Shown piece by piece: positions 43,711-51,947 of a DNA stretch of 64,000 nt. Source of the stretch: Kiloniella sp. EL199 (GTDB lineage: Bacteria > Pseudomonadota > Alphaproteobacteria > Kiloniellales > Kiloniellaceae). The notes below the pieces were generated by a model. The model made no database searches, was not told where the DNA came from, and was given only the letters and a program-made list of their open reading frames with translations. The position numbers were made by a program, and so were the translations under genes. The stretch covers positions 17,534 to 81,533 of the forward strand of contig NZ_OMPU01000015.1 of the NCBI RefSeq assembly GCF_900313065.1, read 5' to 3'. Position 1 is the stretch's first letter. Every line of letters begins with the position of its first letter.

Positions 43711-43790
43711 TTTTTTGCAGTGTAATTATCCGGTTTTTATTCTCCGTATTCAGCGCGTTATACACTTTGAAAAACTGAATTTGAACGCGT

Positions 43791-44579
43791 TCAGCTTTTA
43801 GCTGATTTTGGATTTTGGATGCGTTCGTTCCTTTTCAGGTAGTTTTCCAGCTTTCTGACGAAGTAAGTAACGACCAATATCAGAACGAGGTACTCCAAGA
43901 TCAGAAATGAATATATTTCCAACTGTCTGTATTCATTTACGACCAGTTCCGTCGCACGTCTAGTGAGTTCACTATAGCCGATTACAGAAGCAAGGGAAGA
44001 CATTTTCAGCATGTAAACAAACTGGTTTGCTAGTGGCGGGATAATTTTTCTGATTGCTTGGGGAAGAATGATCAGTCGCATTTTTTGGAAGTAAGTTAAA
44101 CCCATACTTTCTGCGGCTTCGTGTTGACCAATATCAATAGATTGAATACCTGCTCTGAATATTTCAGCCTGAAAAGGGCTGTCACAAATTGCCAGTGCTA
44201 TGACGCCAGCTGCAAACAACCCGAGATCTATCCCTAAAGCAACAGGCAGGCCATAATAGGTCCATAAAATCATAACCAGCACAGGTATTGATCTGAAGAC
44301 AGCAACATAAGCCATATTTATTGCGCGTAGGTATTTGTTACTGGAAATTCCAGGGAGACACACAAGTAACCCTGTTGTCATTGATATAAAAATAGCAACG
44401 ACTGACATCTGTATTGTATCCGAGAGACCTCCGATGAGGAACTGGATGTTGTTTTGCCCAGCGAGTTTTGTCGGGTCAACTACATACCAACCCCAAGTGT
44501 AATCACCACTGCAACCGGAAAGTAGTAATATTAGAGGTAGAGGAATAATCTGTTTGCTGAAGATTTTTGAGGTATTCAT
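43791..44579 (-). CDS. amino-acid-type ABC transporter permease, stand-alone
   Basis: A permease of the His/Glu/Gln type, 262 residues from ATG 44579. The conserved loop EAAESMGLTYFQKMRLIILPQAIRKIIPPLANQF (EAA motif) is clear, as is the opening GDYTWGWYVVDPTKLAGQNN common to this subgroup. The residues before it (LPLILLLSGCSGD) look like a lipoprotein signal. Start choice is uncertain; in-frame starts up to 44723 exist and no strong ribosome site helps. No binding protein, ATPase or second permease is adjacent, so the rest of the transporter must be elsewhere. Confidence 0.85.
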   Translation of the reverse strand: MNTSKIFSKQIIPLPLILLLSGCSGDYTWGWYVVDPTKLAGQNNIQFLIGGLSDTIQMSVVAIFISMTTGLLVCLPGISSNKYLRAINMAYVAVFRSIPVLVMILWTYYGLPVALGIDLGLFAAGVIALAICDSPFQAEIFRAGIQSIDIGQHEAAESMGLTYFQKMRLIILPQAIRKIIPPLANQFVYMLKMSSLASVIGYSELTRRATELVVNEYRQLEIYSFLILEYLVLILVVTYFVRKLENYLKRNERIQNPKSAKS

Positions 44580-44728
44580 CTGAATGGAAAAGGCCTTTGC
44601 GGCGTTAAGACTGGTTTCTGAGAGACAGGATACCACGTCGGGATGAGTATCGGTAAGCAGAGAATTTGCCATAATCTGCCTTTGTGGCATAATATTTATC
44701 GGTACATTCAAATACAGACACATTATTG

Positions 44729-44758
44729 TGATCCAAAAGAGTGGACACGGCGTAATAA
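44729..44758 (+). promoter_or_regulatory. ECF-type promoter upstream of the ChrR-like gene
   Basis: TGATCC, an 18-bp spacer, then TAATAA, 63 bp before the ChrR-like start. It resembles the TGATC/TA-rich promoter recognised by RpoE in RpoE-ChrR systems of Rhodobacter. That the sigma factor encoded next door reads it is inference. Confidence 0.5.
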
Positions 44759-44820
44759 TAACTCAAGCCATAAACAAGATATAACTGGCTTGGTTAATTT
44801 TAAGCATAGAGACAAAAACA

Positions 44821-45501
44821 ATGACAGGCATCAATTCCGGGTCACTATTCAGGGATGATATCGCGGCAGTACATAAACCGCAGCATCACCCTTCTGAAGC
44901 ACATCTGGTGGATTATGTTACGGGCAGTTGTGATCACAGCTGGGAACTCTTCATTGATACTCATCTTTCTCTCTGTGCGGAATGCCGGGATCAGGTCGCC
45001 AAACTACGTGCACTTGGGGGGGCTTTGTTAGAGAAAATTTCTTATGATGACCTTCCTGATGGAATGGAAGAGAGGATCTTGGATCTTTTGGACTCTGCAG
45101 AAATTACGAATTTTCCCAAGCCTAAAAACTTGGCATTCCCTGACCTGCCAGAACCTGTGACGGCACTTTTGCCCAGTGACCCAACCGGGCTTTCCTGGGA
45201 TAGTGATGTTTTGGCCGGGAGCGATGCTTTATGTCTGGGATCTGTTAAAGAAAAAGAAGATGATTCAGGCGCGAACTATTTGTTTTTACTCAGAATACCA
45301 GCCGGAGAGCGCATCTTTATAAACGGTGAGATTACCGAGCTTGGTTATCTGCTTGTGCTGAATGGTGGCCTCTTGTCTGACGAAGGAGAACTGTCAGTTG
45401 GTGATATCGCCGGATTAGATCAGATGTGTGAAAAGCATTATGCCGTTGATGATTTGGCGTTAACCTATTGTCTTTTATTGCTGACGAAAGAAACCAAGTA
45501 A
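44821..45501 (+). CDS. ChrR-like anti-sigma factor with degenerate cupin
   Basis: A 226-residue protein. The N-terminal zinc-binding anti-sigma domain has His48, Cys52 and Cys55 in THLSLCAEC, with upstream histidines (HPSEAHL) completing the site. A C-terminal cupin-like domain from about residue 120 follows. In ChrR the cupin binds zinc through histidines in HTHRGTE; here the matching strand reads FINGEITELGYLLVLNGG, so those ligands are lost. ChrR releases RpoE on singlet-oxygen stress; loss of the cupin metal site suggests a changed signal. It converges on the sigma gene rather than lying in its operon. Confidence 0.82.
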   Translation: MTGINSGSLFRDDIAAVHKPQHHPSEAHLVDYVTGSCDHSWELFIDTHLSLCAECRDQVAKLRALGGALLEKISYDDLPDGMEERILDLLDSAEITNFPKPKNLAFPDLPEPVTALLPSDPTGLSWDSDVLAGSDALCLGSVKEKEDDSGANYLFLLRIPAGERIFINGEITELGYLLVLNGGLLSDEGELSVGDIAGLDQMCEKHYAVDDLALTYCLLLLTKETK

Positions 45502-45583
45502 GTCGTTTAGGCCTGACTTTCTGTTGCATCTTTTTACCAGAACAAACTTTGTCCCTGTAAGTTGTTAGATACTGGGTAAATTG

Positions 45584-46174
45584 TTAGATACTAGATCCCA
45601 GTATGCGTCTTAATTTATTGATCGCGAGTCTCAATCGGGATTTAACGGTTCCCAGAGGCAGATTTTCATGCTCGGCAATTTCTTTGTGCGTCATATCTTC
45701 ATAGAAGGCGAGTTCAAGTAAATTTGCTTGATCAGCGGGAAGGCTTTCTATCGCTTCTTTAAGAAGAGCTTCGACTTCTTGATGCTCTATATCTTGATCT
45801 TGACTCGGGGTTTCATCTATTTGATTTTGTAGATTCAATTGGCTTAGCAAATAGTCTTGATCAACAGGAACCAATTTTTGTCTGCGATAGCGATCAATAC
45901 GCCGATTACGTGCAATGGCAAAAACCCAGCTTGAAACATAGCTTTTTTCTGGGTCGTAGGATTCTGCTTGGCGCCACAGGGTAAGCATGACGTCCTGAAC
46001 TAAGCCTTCTGTGATGTTATTGTCGGTGCCAAGTTTCCGCATGTATGACATGAGTCGAGGGGCAAAATGTCTGAAAAGTTTGACAAAAGCCTCACGGTCT
46101 CTGGAATGGGCTACCAGAGCCATTAAATCTGCCTGTTGCTGAGCGCTAAGGCTATCTATAACACCATCATCCAA
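45584..46174 (-). CDS. ECF RNA polymerase sigma factor
   Basis: A 196-residue sigma-70 family ECF protein with region 2 (FVKLFRHFAPRLMSYM, then EGLVQDVMLTLWRQ and WVFAIARNRRIDRYRRQ) and region 4 (LPADQANLLELAFYEDMTHKEIAEHENLPLGTVKSRLRLAINKLR). The pattern fits the RpoE/ChrR-type group, which suits the ChrR-like gene 82 bp away. The two genes converge, unlike the usual rpoE-chrR operon. Confidence 0.9.
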   Translation of the reverse strand: MDDGVIDSLSAQQQADLMALVAHSRDREAFVKLFRHFAPRLMSYMRKLGTDNNITEGLVQDVMLTLWRQAESYDPEKSYVSSWVFAIARNRRIDRYRRQKLVPVDQDYLLSQLNLQNQIDETPSQDQDIEHQEVEALLKEAIESLPADQANLLELAFYEDMTHKEIAEHENLPLGTVKSRLRLAINKLRRILGSSI

Positions 46175-46614
46175 CGCTGAAAACTCCCCTAGCGTGGCCG
46201 ATCTCTCGGACTGAGCCAGAAATATTGGGCCAGAAACCTTTGGACCAGAAGCCTTTAGGATATCTGCTCATCCTGTGGCGTATGTTTTCTTTACATTACC
46301 CAACAAGTTGAAACAGTCCCCCATTGAATTCTGTAATTAAGGTTGGAACATTTTGTTCCTTTAACTTTTCTCCTATCGATTTATCGACATTTTTTGTAGC
46401 TCTGTATTTTTTTAGTTTTGTACTGTGGCGGAATTGAGGTCAGAAATAGATATTCCTGAATTATAACAAAGATTATAAAAGATTTCGGATCAGAAATCTC
46501 TGGGTAAATTTACGAACTGTACTCTTACATAGTATGACCTAATATAAATATAGTTCGTTAAGATACTCAGAAAAATAACAATAACCTGATTTTAATTTTA
46601 CCACCGGAGTTACA
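46175..46614. other. 440-bp gap with one palindrome
   Basis: It separates the sigma gene from the DUF4126 gene, both reading outward. GGAAC-N5-GTTCC (46345-46359) is a small perfect palindrome and GGATCA at 46497-46502 is the reverse of the TGATCC element. Neither can be tied to a promoter with confidence. Nothing else is seen. Confidence 0.45.
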
Positions 46615-47301
46615 ATGTCACTTTTTGAAATCGTCATTCTGGCAATGGGCGTTGCATGGGCCGGAGGTATTAACCTCTACGTGACTTTGGCAATCCTTGG
46701 CATTCTTGGGGCAAGCGGACAGCTCGATTTACCTGAGACGATTATGATTGTTGAGCATCCGGCGGTTATTGTGATTGCTGTCGTTCTTTATGTTATTGAG
46801 TTCATTGCTGATAAAATACCGGCAGTAGACTCTGTTTGGGATGGTTTACATACTTTTATACGCATTCCTGCCGGTGCAATGATGGCTGCTGGTATCATGG
46901 GGGATGTTAGTACGGAAGCTCAGGCATTAGCATTTGTTGGTGGTGGCGGGCTTGCGACCATAAGCCATTCAATGAAGGCTGGTACGCGTGCCATTTTAAA
47001 CACTTCCCCGGAACCCTTTACCAATATAGCTGCATCCTTGGGCGAAGATATTTTGGTTATTGCTGGTTTGGCGATGGCATTGCTAAGTCCGACTGTGTTT
47101 GCGGCCTTTCTCGCTTTGTTCCTGATTTTGGCTATCTGGATTGTACCCAAGATTTTTCGGGGTATTCGCAAGGTCTTTGGATTTATATGCGGGAAGACTG
47201 ATGCTGAGAAAGATCGGGATCACTTATCTCAAGCTACAGAGCAAATAGAAGATAAAAACTTTACAGAGCGCACAAAAAAGTTGGGCCATCGTATTGATTA
47301 A
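46615..47301 (+). CDS. DUF4126 family membrane protein
   Basis: A 228-residue membrane protein with about five hydrophobic segments and the family signature AWAGGINLYVTLAILGILGASG at the start, IADKIPAVDSVWDGLHTFIRIPAGA and NTSPEPFTNIAASLGED. The C-terminal 40 residues are charged and soluble. Function unknown. It converges on cpdA, with two bases between the stops. Confidence 0.9.
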   Translation: MSLFEIVILAMGVAWAGGINLYVTLAILGILGASGQLDLPETIMIVEHPAVIVIAVVLYVIEFIADKIPAVDSVWDGLHTFIRIPAGAMMAAGIMGDVSTEAQALAFVGGGGLATISHSMKAGTRAILNTSPEPFTNIAASLGEDILVIAGLAMALLSPTVFAAFLALFLILAIWIVPKIFRGIRKVFGFICGKTDAEKDRDHLSQATEQIEDKNFTERTKKLGHRID

Positions 47302-47303
47302 AG

Positions 47304-48122
47304 TTAATTAGTCGCTGGTGTAGGGACGCCTTCGGTCAGGCCGTTTGGATAGGTTCCAACAAAACTGAGGTGAGATACCAGACCCGTGTCGTTAGTCCAG
47401 TGAAACAGGCGAATACAAGCGGGTTCAAATCTTGGGTTGATATCTTCAACAGGGTGCATTTCCAATCCATATGAGAATGTAGCACTTGGTGTGACAAACA
47501 GAATTGTCTTTGCCCAGTTGGCAACGCTATCCCGGTGTGTGTGACCACAGGCAACCCCCAGAATTTGAGAGTGGCGGGCAATGATTTTTACCAGCTTTTC
47601 ACCATTGAAACAGCGCATGCTATCCTGATAAGGCAGATGTAATTTTGCCGGTGGATGGTGCATAAAAACAAGCGTTGGCCTTTCAGAATCTTCAGACAGT
47701 CTGTCATTGAGCCATCTTAAGCGTTCACCACAAATCATACCGTGATGTTCCCCTGCTTCGAGGGAGTCCAGCATAATCAAGCGCAAAGGATGTTGTTCTA
47801 TCGTGTATTGCAGGAATTCTCCTTCGGTGGGAAGGTATCCATCACTTTGAAAGAGTGTGCGTAGGCTTTCCCTGCTGTCGTGATTTCCCGGCATGACATA
47901 ATAAGGGAGGCTCATCGTATCCAGAAGATTTTTTGCGCGCTCGTAATCTTCCATATTGCCGTGATTGGAAATGTCACCAGAGACAATAACAAGATCTGGT
48001 TGAGGATTGAGGTTGATCAGATGTTCTACTGTCTCTTTCAGGCGATCAAACAGATCAATTGGTCCATTGTCAGTTTCGATAATACGCCCTACATGAAAAT
48101 CGGTAATCTGGGCAACCAACAT
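47304..48122 (-). CDS. cpdA: 3',5'-cyclic-AMP phosphodiesterase-like metallophosphoesterase
   Basis: A 272-residue calcineurin-type phosphoesterase. The metal ligands are in order: TDFHVG near residue 6, SGDISNHG, PGNHDSRE, MHHPP and CGHTHRD. The order and length fit CpdA, which degrades cAMP and so sets Crp-type regulation. The in vivo substrate is inferred. It is followed 44 bp upstream by a MarC gene on the same strand. Confidence 0.85.
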   Translation of the reverse strand: MLVAQITDFHVGRIIETDNGPIDLFDRLKETVEHLINLNPQPDLVIVSGDISNHGNMEDYERAKNLLDTMSLPYYVMPGNHDSRESLRTLFQSDGYLPTEGEFLQYTIEQHPLRLIMLDSLEAGEHHGMICGERLRWLNDRLSEDSERPTLVFMHHPPAKLHLPYQDSMRCFNGEKLVKIIARHSQILGVACGHTHRDSVANWAKTILFVTPSATFSYGLEMHPVEDINPRFEPACIRLFHWTNDTGLVSHLSFVGTYPNGLTEGVPTPATN

Positions 48123-48166
48123 TGCAAGCCTCTATAGTCGGTGAATAAGGTAAAATTGGTTCGGGA

Positions 48167-48808
48167 TTAATTCAGAAGACCTCTTTTTAATCCATCAAGG
48201 ATATACTGAATTGCAAGGGCGGCGAGCACAATCCCGAGAACACGAGAAATAATATGGGTTATGGTATCTCCAACAAATCGTTCCAGCTTCTCTGCTAACA
48301 GAAAAAGTGTAAGACAAAGAAGTAAAACACCAGCCAGAACAAATAAAACAGCAGATTGGGCGACAATGTTGTCTTTGTTTGCGCTCATCAACAGCATGAC
48401 TGTTGCAATAGCCCCGGGACCGGAAATTAAAGGAATTGCGAGCGGAAAGACCGCTATGTCTTCGTGAAGGTCAGAGCTTTTAAGTTCTTCTGCTTTATCT
48501 TCTCGTCGTTTTGCGCGTTTATCGAATACCATTTCCAATGCTATGAGAAACAGCATAACACCGCCAGCTATGCGAAAAGCAGGAAGACCGACGCCAAGCA
48601 ACTCAAGAAAGCGGTCCCCAAGAAGGGCGAAAAAAACGAGAATAATGCCACCAATCAAGACACCTTTGAGTGCCATTTTTCTTTTGTGAGCAGCATCAGC
48701 ACCTTGAGTTAAACCAATAAAGATGGGCAACAAACCAAGAGGATCTATGATGACAAACAGGGAAACAAAGGCAGTAAGTGCAATGTCAAAGATAGCGGGT
48801 GTCAGCAT
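48167..48808 (-). CDS. MarC-family integral membrane protein
   Basis: A 213-residue protein with about six membrane segments and the family pattern VIDPLGLLPIFIGLT near residue 21, LGVGLPAFRIAGGVMLFLIALEMVF and VFPLAIPLISGPGAIATVMLL. The family has no proven transport role despite its name. It is 44 bp upstream of cpdA and may share its transcript. Confidence 0.92.
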   Translation of the reverse strand: MLTPAIFDIALTAFVSLFVIIDPLGLLPIFIGLTQGADAAHKRKMALKGVLIGGIILVFFALLGDRFLELLGVGLPAFRIAGGVMLFLIALEMVFDKRAKRREDKAEELKSSDLHEDIAVFPLAIPLISGPGAIATVMLLMSANKDNIVAQSAVLFVLAGVLLLCLTLFLLAEKLERFVGDTITHIISRVLGIVLAALAIQYILDGLKRGLLN

Positions 48809-49056
48809 AGAATAATCTCAAGTTTGCGGTGTTTGTTGTGATGATCTCAATTCCTCAATAGCCTTATATCCTATAACAAACCTTTAAGCGATGGACTTTT
48901 CTGATAACAGAAGATGTTGTGTTGAATACGGGAACTGGTAGCTGTTTGATTGTGTCCGGGCAATGGTGAAGTGTTAAGTCATTTTTGTAACGTGCTTTGC
49001 TCTCTTTTCTTTGGATGGTTAAGTATTTGATAATGATAAAATAGAAAGATACGCCG

Positions 49057-49386
49057 ATGATTTCCCCACGTGACTATCACGTTCACTTTTATTTTGACCA
49101 GGACACGGTTGCTTTAGCACGACAAATTTGTGAAGCGGTCAAAAACCAGTTTCCTGTTGTTATGGGACGGGTTCATGAGAAGAATGTTGGCCCCCATCCC
49201 AGATGGAGTTGCCAGTTAACCGTTATGCCGGAAATATTTGGCGAGGTTGTTGCCTGGGTCGCTTTGAACCGTGCCGGGCTGACCGTTTTCATTCATCCAA
49301 ATACGGGGGATGACTTAAAAGATCATCAAGAGCATGCCATATGGATGGGGGAAATGCTTGAGCTGGATTTATCCGCTTTTGGTTAG
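49057..49386 (+). CDS. DOPA 4,5-dioxygenase family protein
   Basis: A 109-residue protein with the family's histidines in YHVHFYFD, GPHPRWSCQL and VFIHPNTGDDLKDHQEHAIWMGE, which bind the metal in the fungal and plant enzymes. The reaction in bacteria is not established, and no catechol pathway surrounds it. No upstream partner. Confidence 0.88.
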   Translation: MISPRDYHVHFYFDQDTVALARQICEAVKNQFPVVMGRVHEKNVGPHPRWSCQLTVMPEIFGEVVAWVALNRAGLTVFIHPNTGDDLKDHQEHAIWMGEMLELDLSAFG

Positions 49387-49511
49387 AATAGTTATGCCAA
49401 GTCAATCGACTTTAAGATTTTTTGCAACGTTCTAAATATGTTAACATATGATCCATGTTTAAGAGGGTATGCTTTAACCTCAAGTTTAATAAAGTTATGG
49501 GAGGGGATGGT

Positions 49512-49733
49512 ATGAAGAAATGTAATAAATGCTTTTCCGAACGCGTTGTCCGTTATGAGCTCAGTCGCAAGGATATTGAACAATCCGGTAGCTGGTATCT
49601 GGATAACGATATGAGTAAATACCAGCCCGAAGACGTAAGAGATGTTGAATCCGGGCACGTTTCCGTTGATTTGACATTACATGTTTGTCTTGGTTGCAGC
49701 CATGTCCGAGGTACAGCGGCTAATCGAGAATAA
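49512..49733 (+). CDS. small zinc-ribbon-like protein
   Basis: A 73-residue protein starting at ATG 49512 behind GGGAGGGG. Two CxxC pairs, KKCNKCFSE at the start and VCLGCSHV near the end, bracket an acidic middle (QPEDVRDVESGHVSVDL). This is the layout of a zinc ribbon. No family is recognised; it may be a nucleic-acid- or protein-binding adaptor. Confidence 0.65.
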   Translation: MKKCNKCFSERVVRYELSRKDIEQSGSWYLDNDMSKYQPEDVRDVESGHVSVDLTLHVCLGCSHVRGTAANRE

Positions 49734-49801
49734 AGCTTGCTTGACCTCTATAATGTTCGACTTACCGAGTCAGAGGCCAGATTAAGAGGTTGGCTTCAAG
49801 A

Positions 49802-50143
49802 TTAGTGATCTGATTTTTCCAGAAACTTGTCGCCGAGGCCCGTTTCATAGGCAACACCTTCTGCTGTGAGGGTGATTGTCTGGCCATCTTCTCTCACAAG
49901 TCCTTTCCGTGCGAGGGCGACCCAAACCGCAGGATTGTTGAAGCCACTGGCGTCTTTAGCAGAAACGACAAATTCCCCGACGTGCACATGGTCGCCATGT
50001 GTGTGGGGAAGTTGAGACAACGTGACATCTCTGTTGGGATGATGCACAGCTTGTCTTTTGTCGCGTCCAATGACTTGAGCCAGAACAAGCGTACGCAGCT
50101 GTAGCTTATTCAGTTTTAAAGGATTTTTCTTTGCGACCATCAA
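49802..50143 (-). CDS. conserved hypothetical protein
   Basis: A 113-residue basic protein beginning VAKKNPLKLNKLQLRTLVLAQ, with a histidine-rich centre (LPHTHGDHVHVGEFVVSAKDASGF) and NPAVWVALARKGLVR, which looks like a helix-turn-helix-like or winged segment followed by TAEGVAYETGL. I recall similar opening sequences in alphaproteobacteria but know no function. Start is ATG 50143 (or the next methionine codon). Confidence 0.7.
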   Translation of the reverse strand: MMVAKKNPLKLNKLQLRTLVLAQVIGRDKRQAVHHPNRDVTLSQLPHTHGDHVHVGEFVVSAKDASGFNNPAVWVALARKGLVREDGQTITLTAEGVAYETGLGDKFLEKSDH

Positions 50144-50247
50144 TTTGTTCCTTACAAGCAGAGCAGGGTTCTCTTACATTACGGCACTTCTTAACCTGCG
50201 AGGAAGGTCTTGAAAAGATTAAGTTGGGGGGATTGCTTGGAAAATCT

Positions 50248-50817
50248 CTATGATGAAATCTTTGTGGGGGTGAGGGAGTAAAGATTCTGCCCCAGAAAAT
50301 AAGGATCACAACTCTCTGGTACTGTTTCCAGCCGTCCTTCGTATTTCATACCCAATTTTTGTAAAACCTTGTTTGAAGCGATGTTGCCTGTGGCGGCAAT
50401 ACCAACAAGTTTTTTTAGTTTGATCGTCTCAAAGGCATAATCTCTTAAGGTGATGGCTGCTTCTGTAGCAAGACCTTTACCCCAATGTTCTGGGGCAAGA
50501 GTGTAGTAAATTTCAATCAGACTCTGATCCCAATCGGCAGGTCCTAATCCGCACCACCCAATAAGTTGTTCTGTTTCCTTTAAAAGGATTGCGAGGTTGA
50601 GTTTATGAAGCTTTTCTTTGCTATTGCGTTTATGGCAACCAATTGACCAAGTGATAATGTCTTCGACCTCTTTGAGAGAGAGAGGATCATCAGGCAAATA
50701 TTCAAGAACTTTGGGGTCAGACGCAATTCCTTGCAGTGAGGTGGCATCTTCCATCGCATAGGAGCGTATAATCATCCGATCTGTTTCGATCCGGCAGTTT
50801 ACAAAAATATCAGACAT
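50248..50817 (-). CDS. GNAT acetyltransferase, RimJ/RimL-like
   Basis: A 189-residue acetyltransferase. The opening ETDRMIIRSYAMEDATSL and the acetyl-CoA motif EHWGKGLATEAAITLRDYAF, then ATGNIASNKVLQKLGMKYEG, are typical of the RimJ/RimL group that acetylates alpha-amino groups or small molecules. Substrate unknown. It stands alone. Confidence 0.88.
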   Translation of the reverse strand: MSDIFVNCRIETDRMIIRSYAMEDATSLQGIASDPKVLEYLPDDPLSLKEVEDIITWSIGCHKRNSKEKLHKLNLAILLKETEQLIGWCGLGPADWDQSLIEIYYTLAPEHWGKGLATEAAITLRDYAFETIKLKKLVGIAATGNIASNKVLQKLGMKYEGRLETVPESCDPYFLGQNLYSLTPTKISS

Positions 50818-50950
50818 GTCTTGGGCTCAACTGGCTGGCGGGTGAGTATTACTCTTTACAGGTTTTTAATTTGTGAATTTCAATCCTAATTGAGTTAGGT
50901 TTTGGCGACAATTGAATTGTTAATTCCTGTGGCATGGAACGTCATCATTC

Positions 50951-50984
50951 TTGACTTTTGATGAAATATGTTCTCTATTTGTTC
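50951..50984 (+). promoter_or_regulatory. SOS promoter with LexA box (umuDC)
   Basis: TTGACT and TCTATT, 17 bp apart, form a -35/-10 pair, and GTTC-N7-GTTC (50970-50984), the alphaproteobacterial LexA box, overlaps the -10. It lies 39 bp before the umuD start. Confidence 0.8.
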
Positions 50985-51022
50985 TTATTGGGTATTTGGA
51001 TACAGCATACGAGAACATCCCT

Positions 51023-51460
51023 ATGAAAAGTGTAGCTCTTGAGAGTATGGGCCAAGCGAAAAAGAGAACATTTGTTCCGCTCCCTCTTTATGCTTTTAGA
51101 ATTCCTGCAGGTTTTCCGTCTCCGGCTGAAGACTATATGGAAGGGAAGCTCGACCTGAATGAGGAACTGATTGATTGCGCAGAAGCAACCTTTTTTATGA
51201 GGGTTTCCGGGGACTCTATGATTGGGGCGGGCATTATGCCGGGGGGAATGCTTGTTGTAGATCGATCTATAGAAGCAAGACATGGCAAAATTGTTATTGC
51301 TGTGGTTGATGGGCAACTGACGGTGAAGCGCCTGTATGATCGCGGTGGGAAAATTCAACTCTGTTCAGAAAATCCAAAATATCAGCCAATCAAAGTTTCA
51401 AGAGAGCAGGATTTGCAGATTTGGGGTGTTGTGACAAACGTGATCACCAAGCTGAATTGA
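51023..51460 (+). CDS. umuD: DNA polymerase V subunit UmuD
   Basis: A 145-residue LexA-fold protein that self-cleaves when RecA filaments form, then supports error-prone DNA synthesis. The cleavage site is the AG pair (29-30) before FPSPAEDY, and the catalytic dyad is Ser65 (GDSMIG) and Lys102 (LTVKRLY). The start at 51023 is chosen because a LexA box and promoter lie before it; an upstream in-frame codon at 50951 falls inside the promoter. It precedes umuC by six bases. Confidence 0.92.
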   Translation: MKSVALESMGQAKKRTFVPLPLYAFRIPAGFPSPAEDYMEGKLDLNEELIDCAEATFFMRVSGDSMIGAGIMPGGMLVVDRSIEARHGKIVIAVVDGQLTVKRLYDRGGKIQLCSENPKYQPIKVSREQDLQIWGVVTNVITKLN

Positions 51461-51466
51461 TCAGCT

Positions 51467-51787
51467 GTGGCAAATAATGTTTTTGATCGTATCATTTCTC
51501 GCTCTAGTTCTTTCGAGCATGATCAGTGGGTTGCACTGGTTGACGTCAATAACTTTTATGCTTCTTGTGAACGGGTTTTCCGACCTGATCTGGAAGGTGT
51601 CCCCATTGTTGTTCTGTCCAATAATGATGGTTGTGTGATTGCACGCTCGGAAGAAGCCAAAAAGCTTGGCTACAAAATTGGCGATCTCTTTCATGTTATT
51701 AAGCCAAAGTTACGGCAGACAGGCACATGGATTTTCTCGTCAAATTATGCGCTTTATGGTATTACGTGGAATAGAAATACAGCTTAA
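51467..51787 (+). pseudogene. umuC: umuC, 5' fragment interrupted by a mobile element
   Basis: Only about 98 codons of umuC remain. They begin at GTG 51467 with [40 protein letters not shown] and end within SSNYALYG, after which the frame changes to unrelated residues and stops. The palm and later domains of the Y-family polymerase are absent, so no active UmuC can be made here. The break is at the conserved ALYG-DMS motif. The remainder is not seen anywhere downstream in the window. Confidence 0.9.
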
Positions 51788-51805
51788 TGCGTAGATATTT
51801 GCATT

Positions 51806-51862
51806 TATAAATCTGTGACAAGTTGGCGGAGCTTAGCTTTGCCAACTTGTCACAGATTTATA
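51806..51862. repeat. perfect 22-bp inverted repeat at the element's left end
   Basis: The arm at 51806-51827 (starting TATAAATCTGTGAC, ending GTTGGC) is the exact complement of 51841-51862, around a 13-base loop. It lies between the umuC break and the first recombinase gene. It could be a recombinase binding site, an origin-like fold or a transcriptional barrier; no T-run follows it. Confidence 0.9.
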
Positions 51863-51947
51863 CCACTCTTTTTTCAATGTATATGATAGAAAATTGGCCA
51901 GAGAGAAAGGTAATTGAATCTCTATAAAGTATGAAATCTAGCCTTGG

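Noticed and set aside
46345..46359. GGAAC-N5-GTTCC as a possible LexA box
   Set aside because: The alphaproteobacterial box is a direct repeat GTTC-N7-GTTC; orientation and spacing differ, and the neighbouring genes are not SOS genes.
47420..47440. GGTTCAAATC resembling a tRNA T-loop
   Set aside because: It lies inside cpdA and no cloverleaf can be drawn around it.
50951..51022. Longer UmuD starting at 50951
   Set aside because: It would begin inside the -35 element and cross the LexA box; UmuD similarity starts after 51023.
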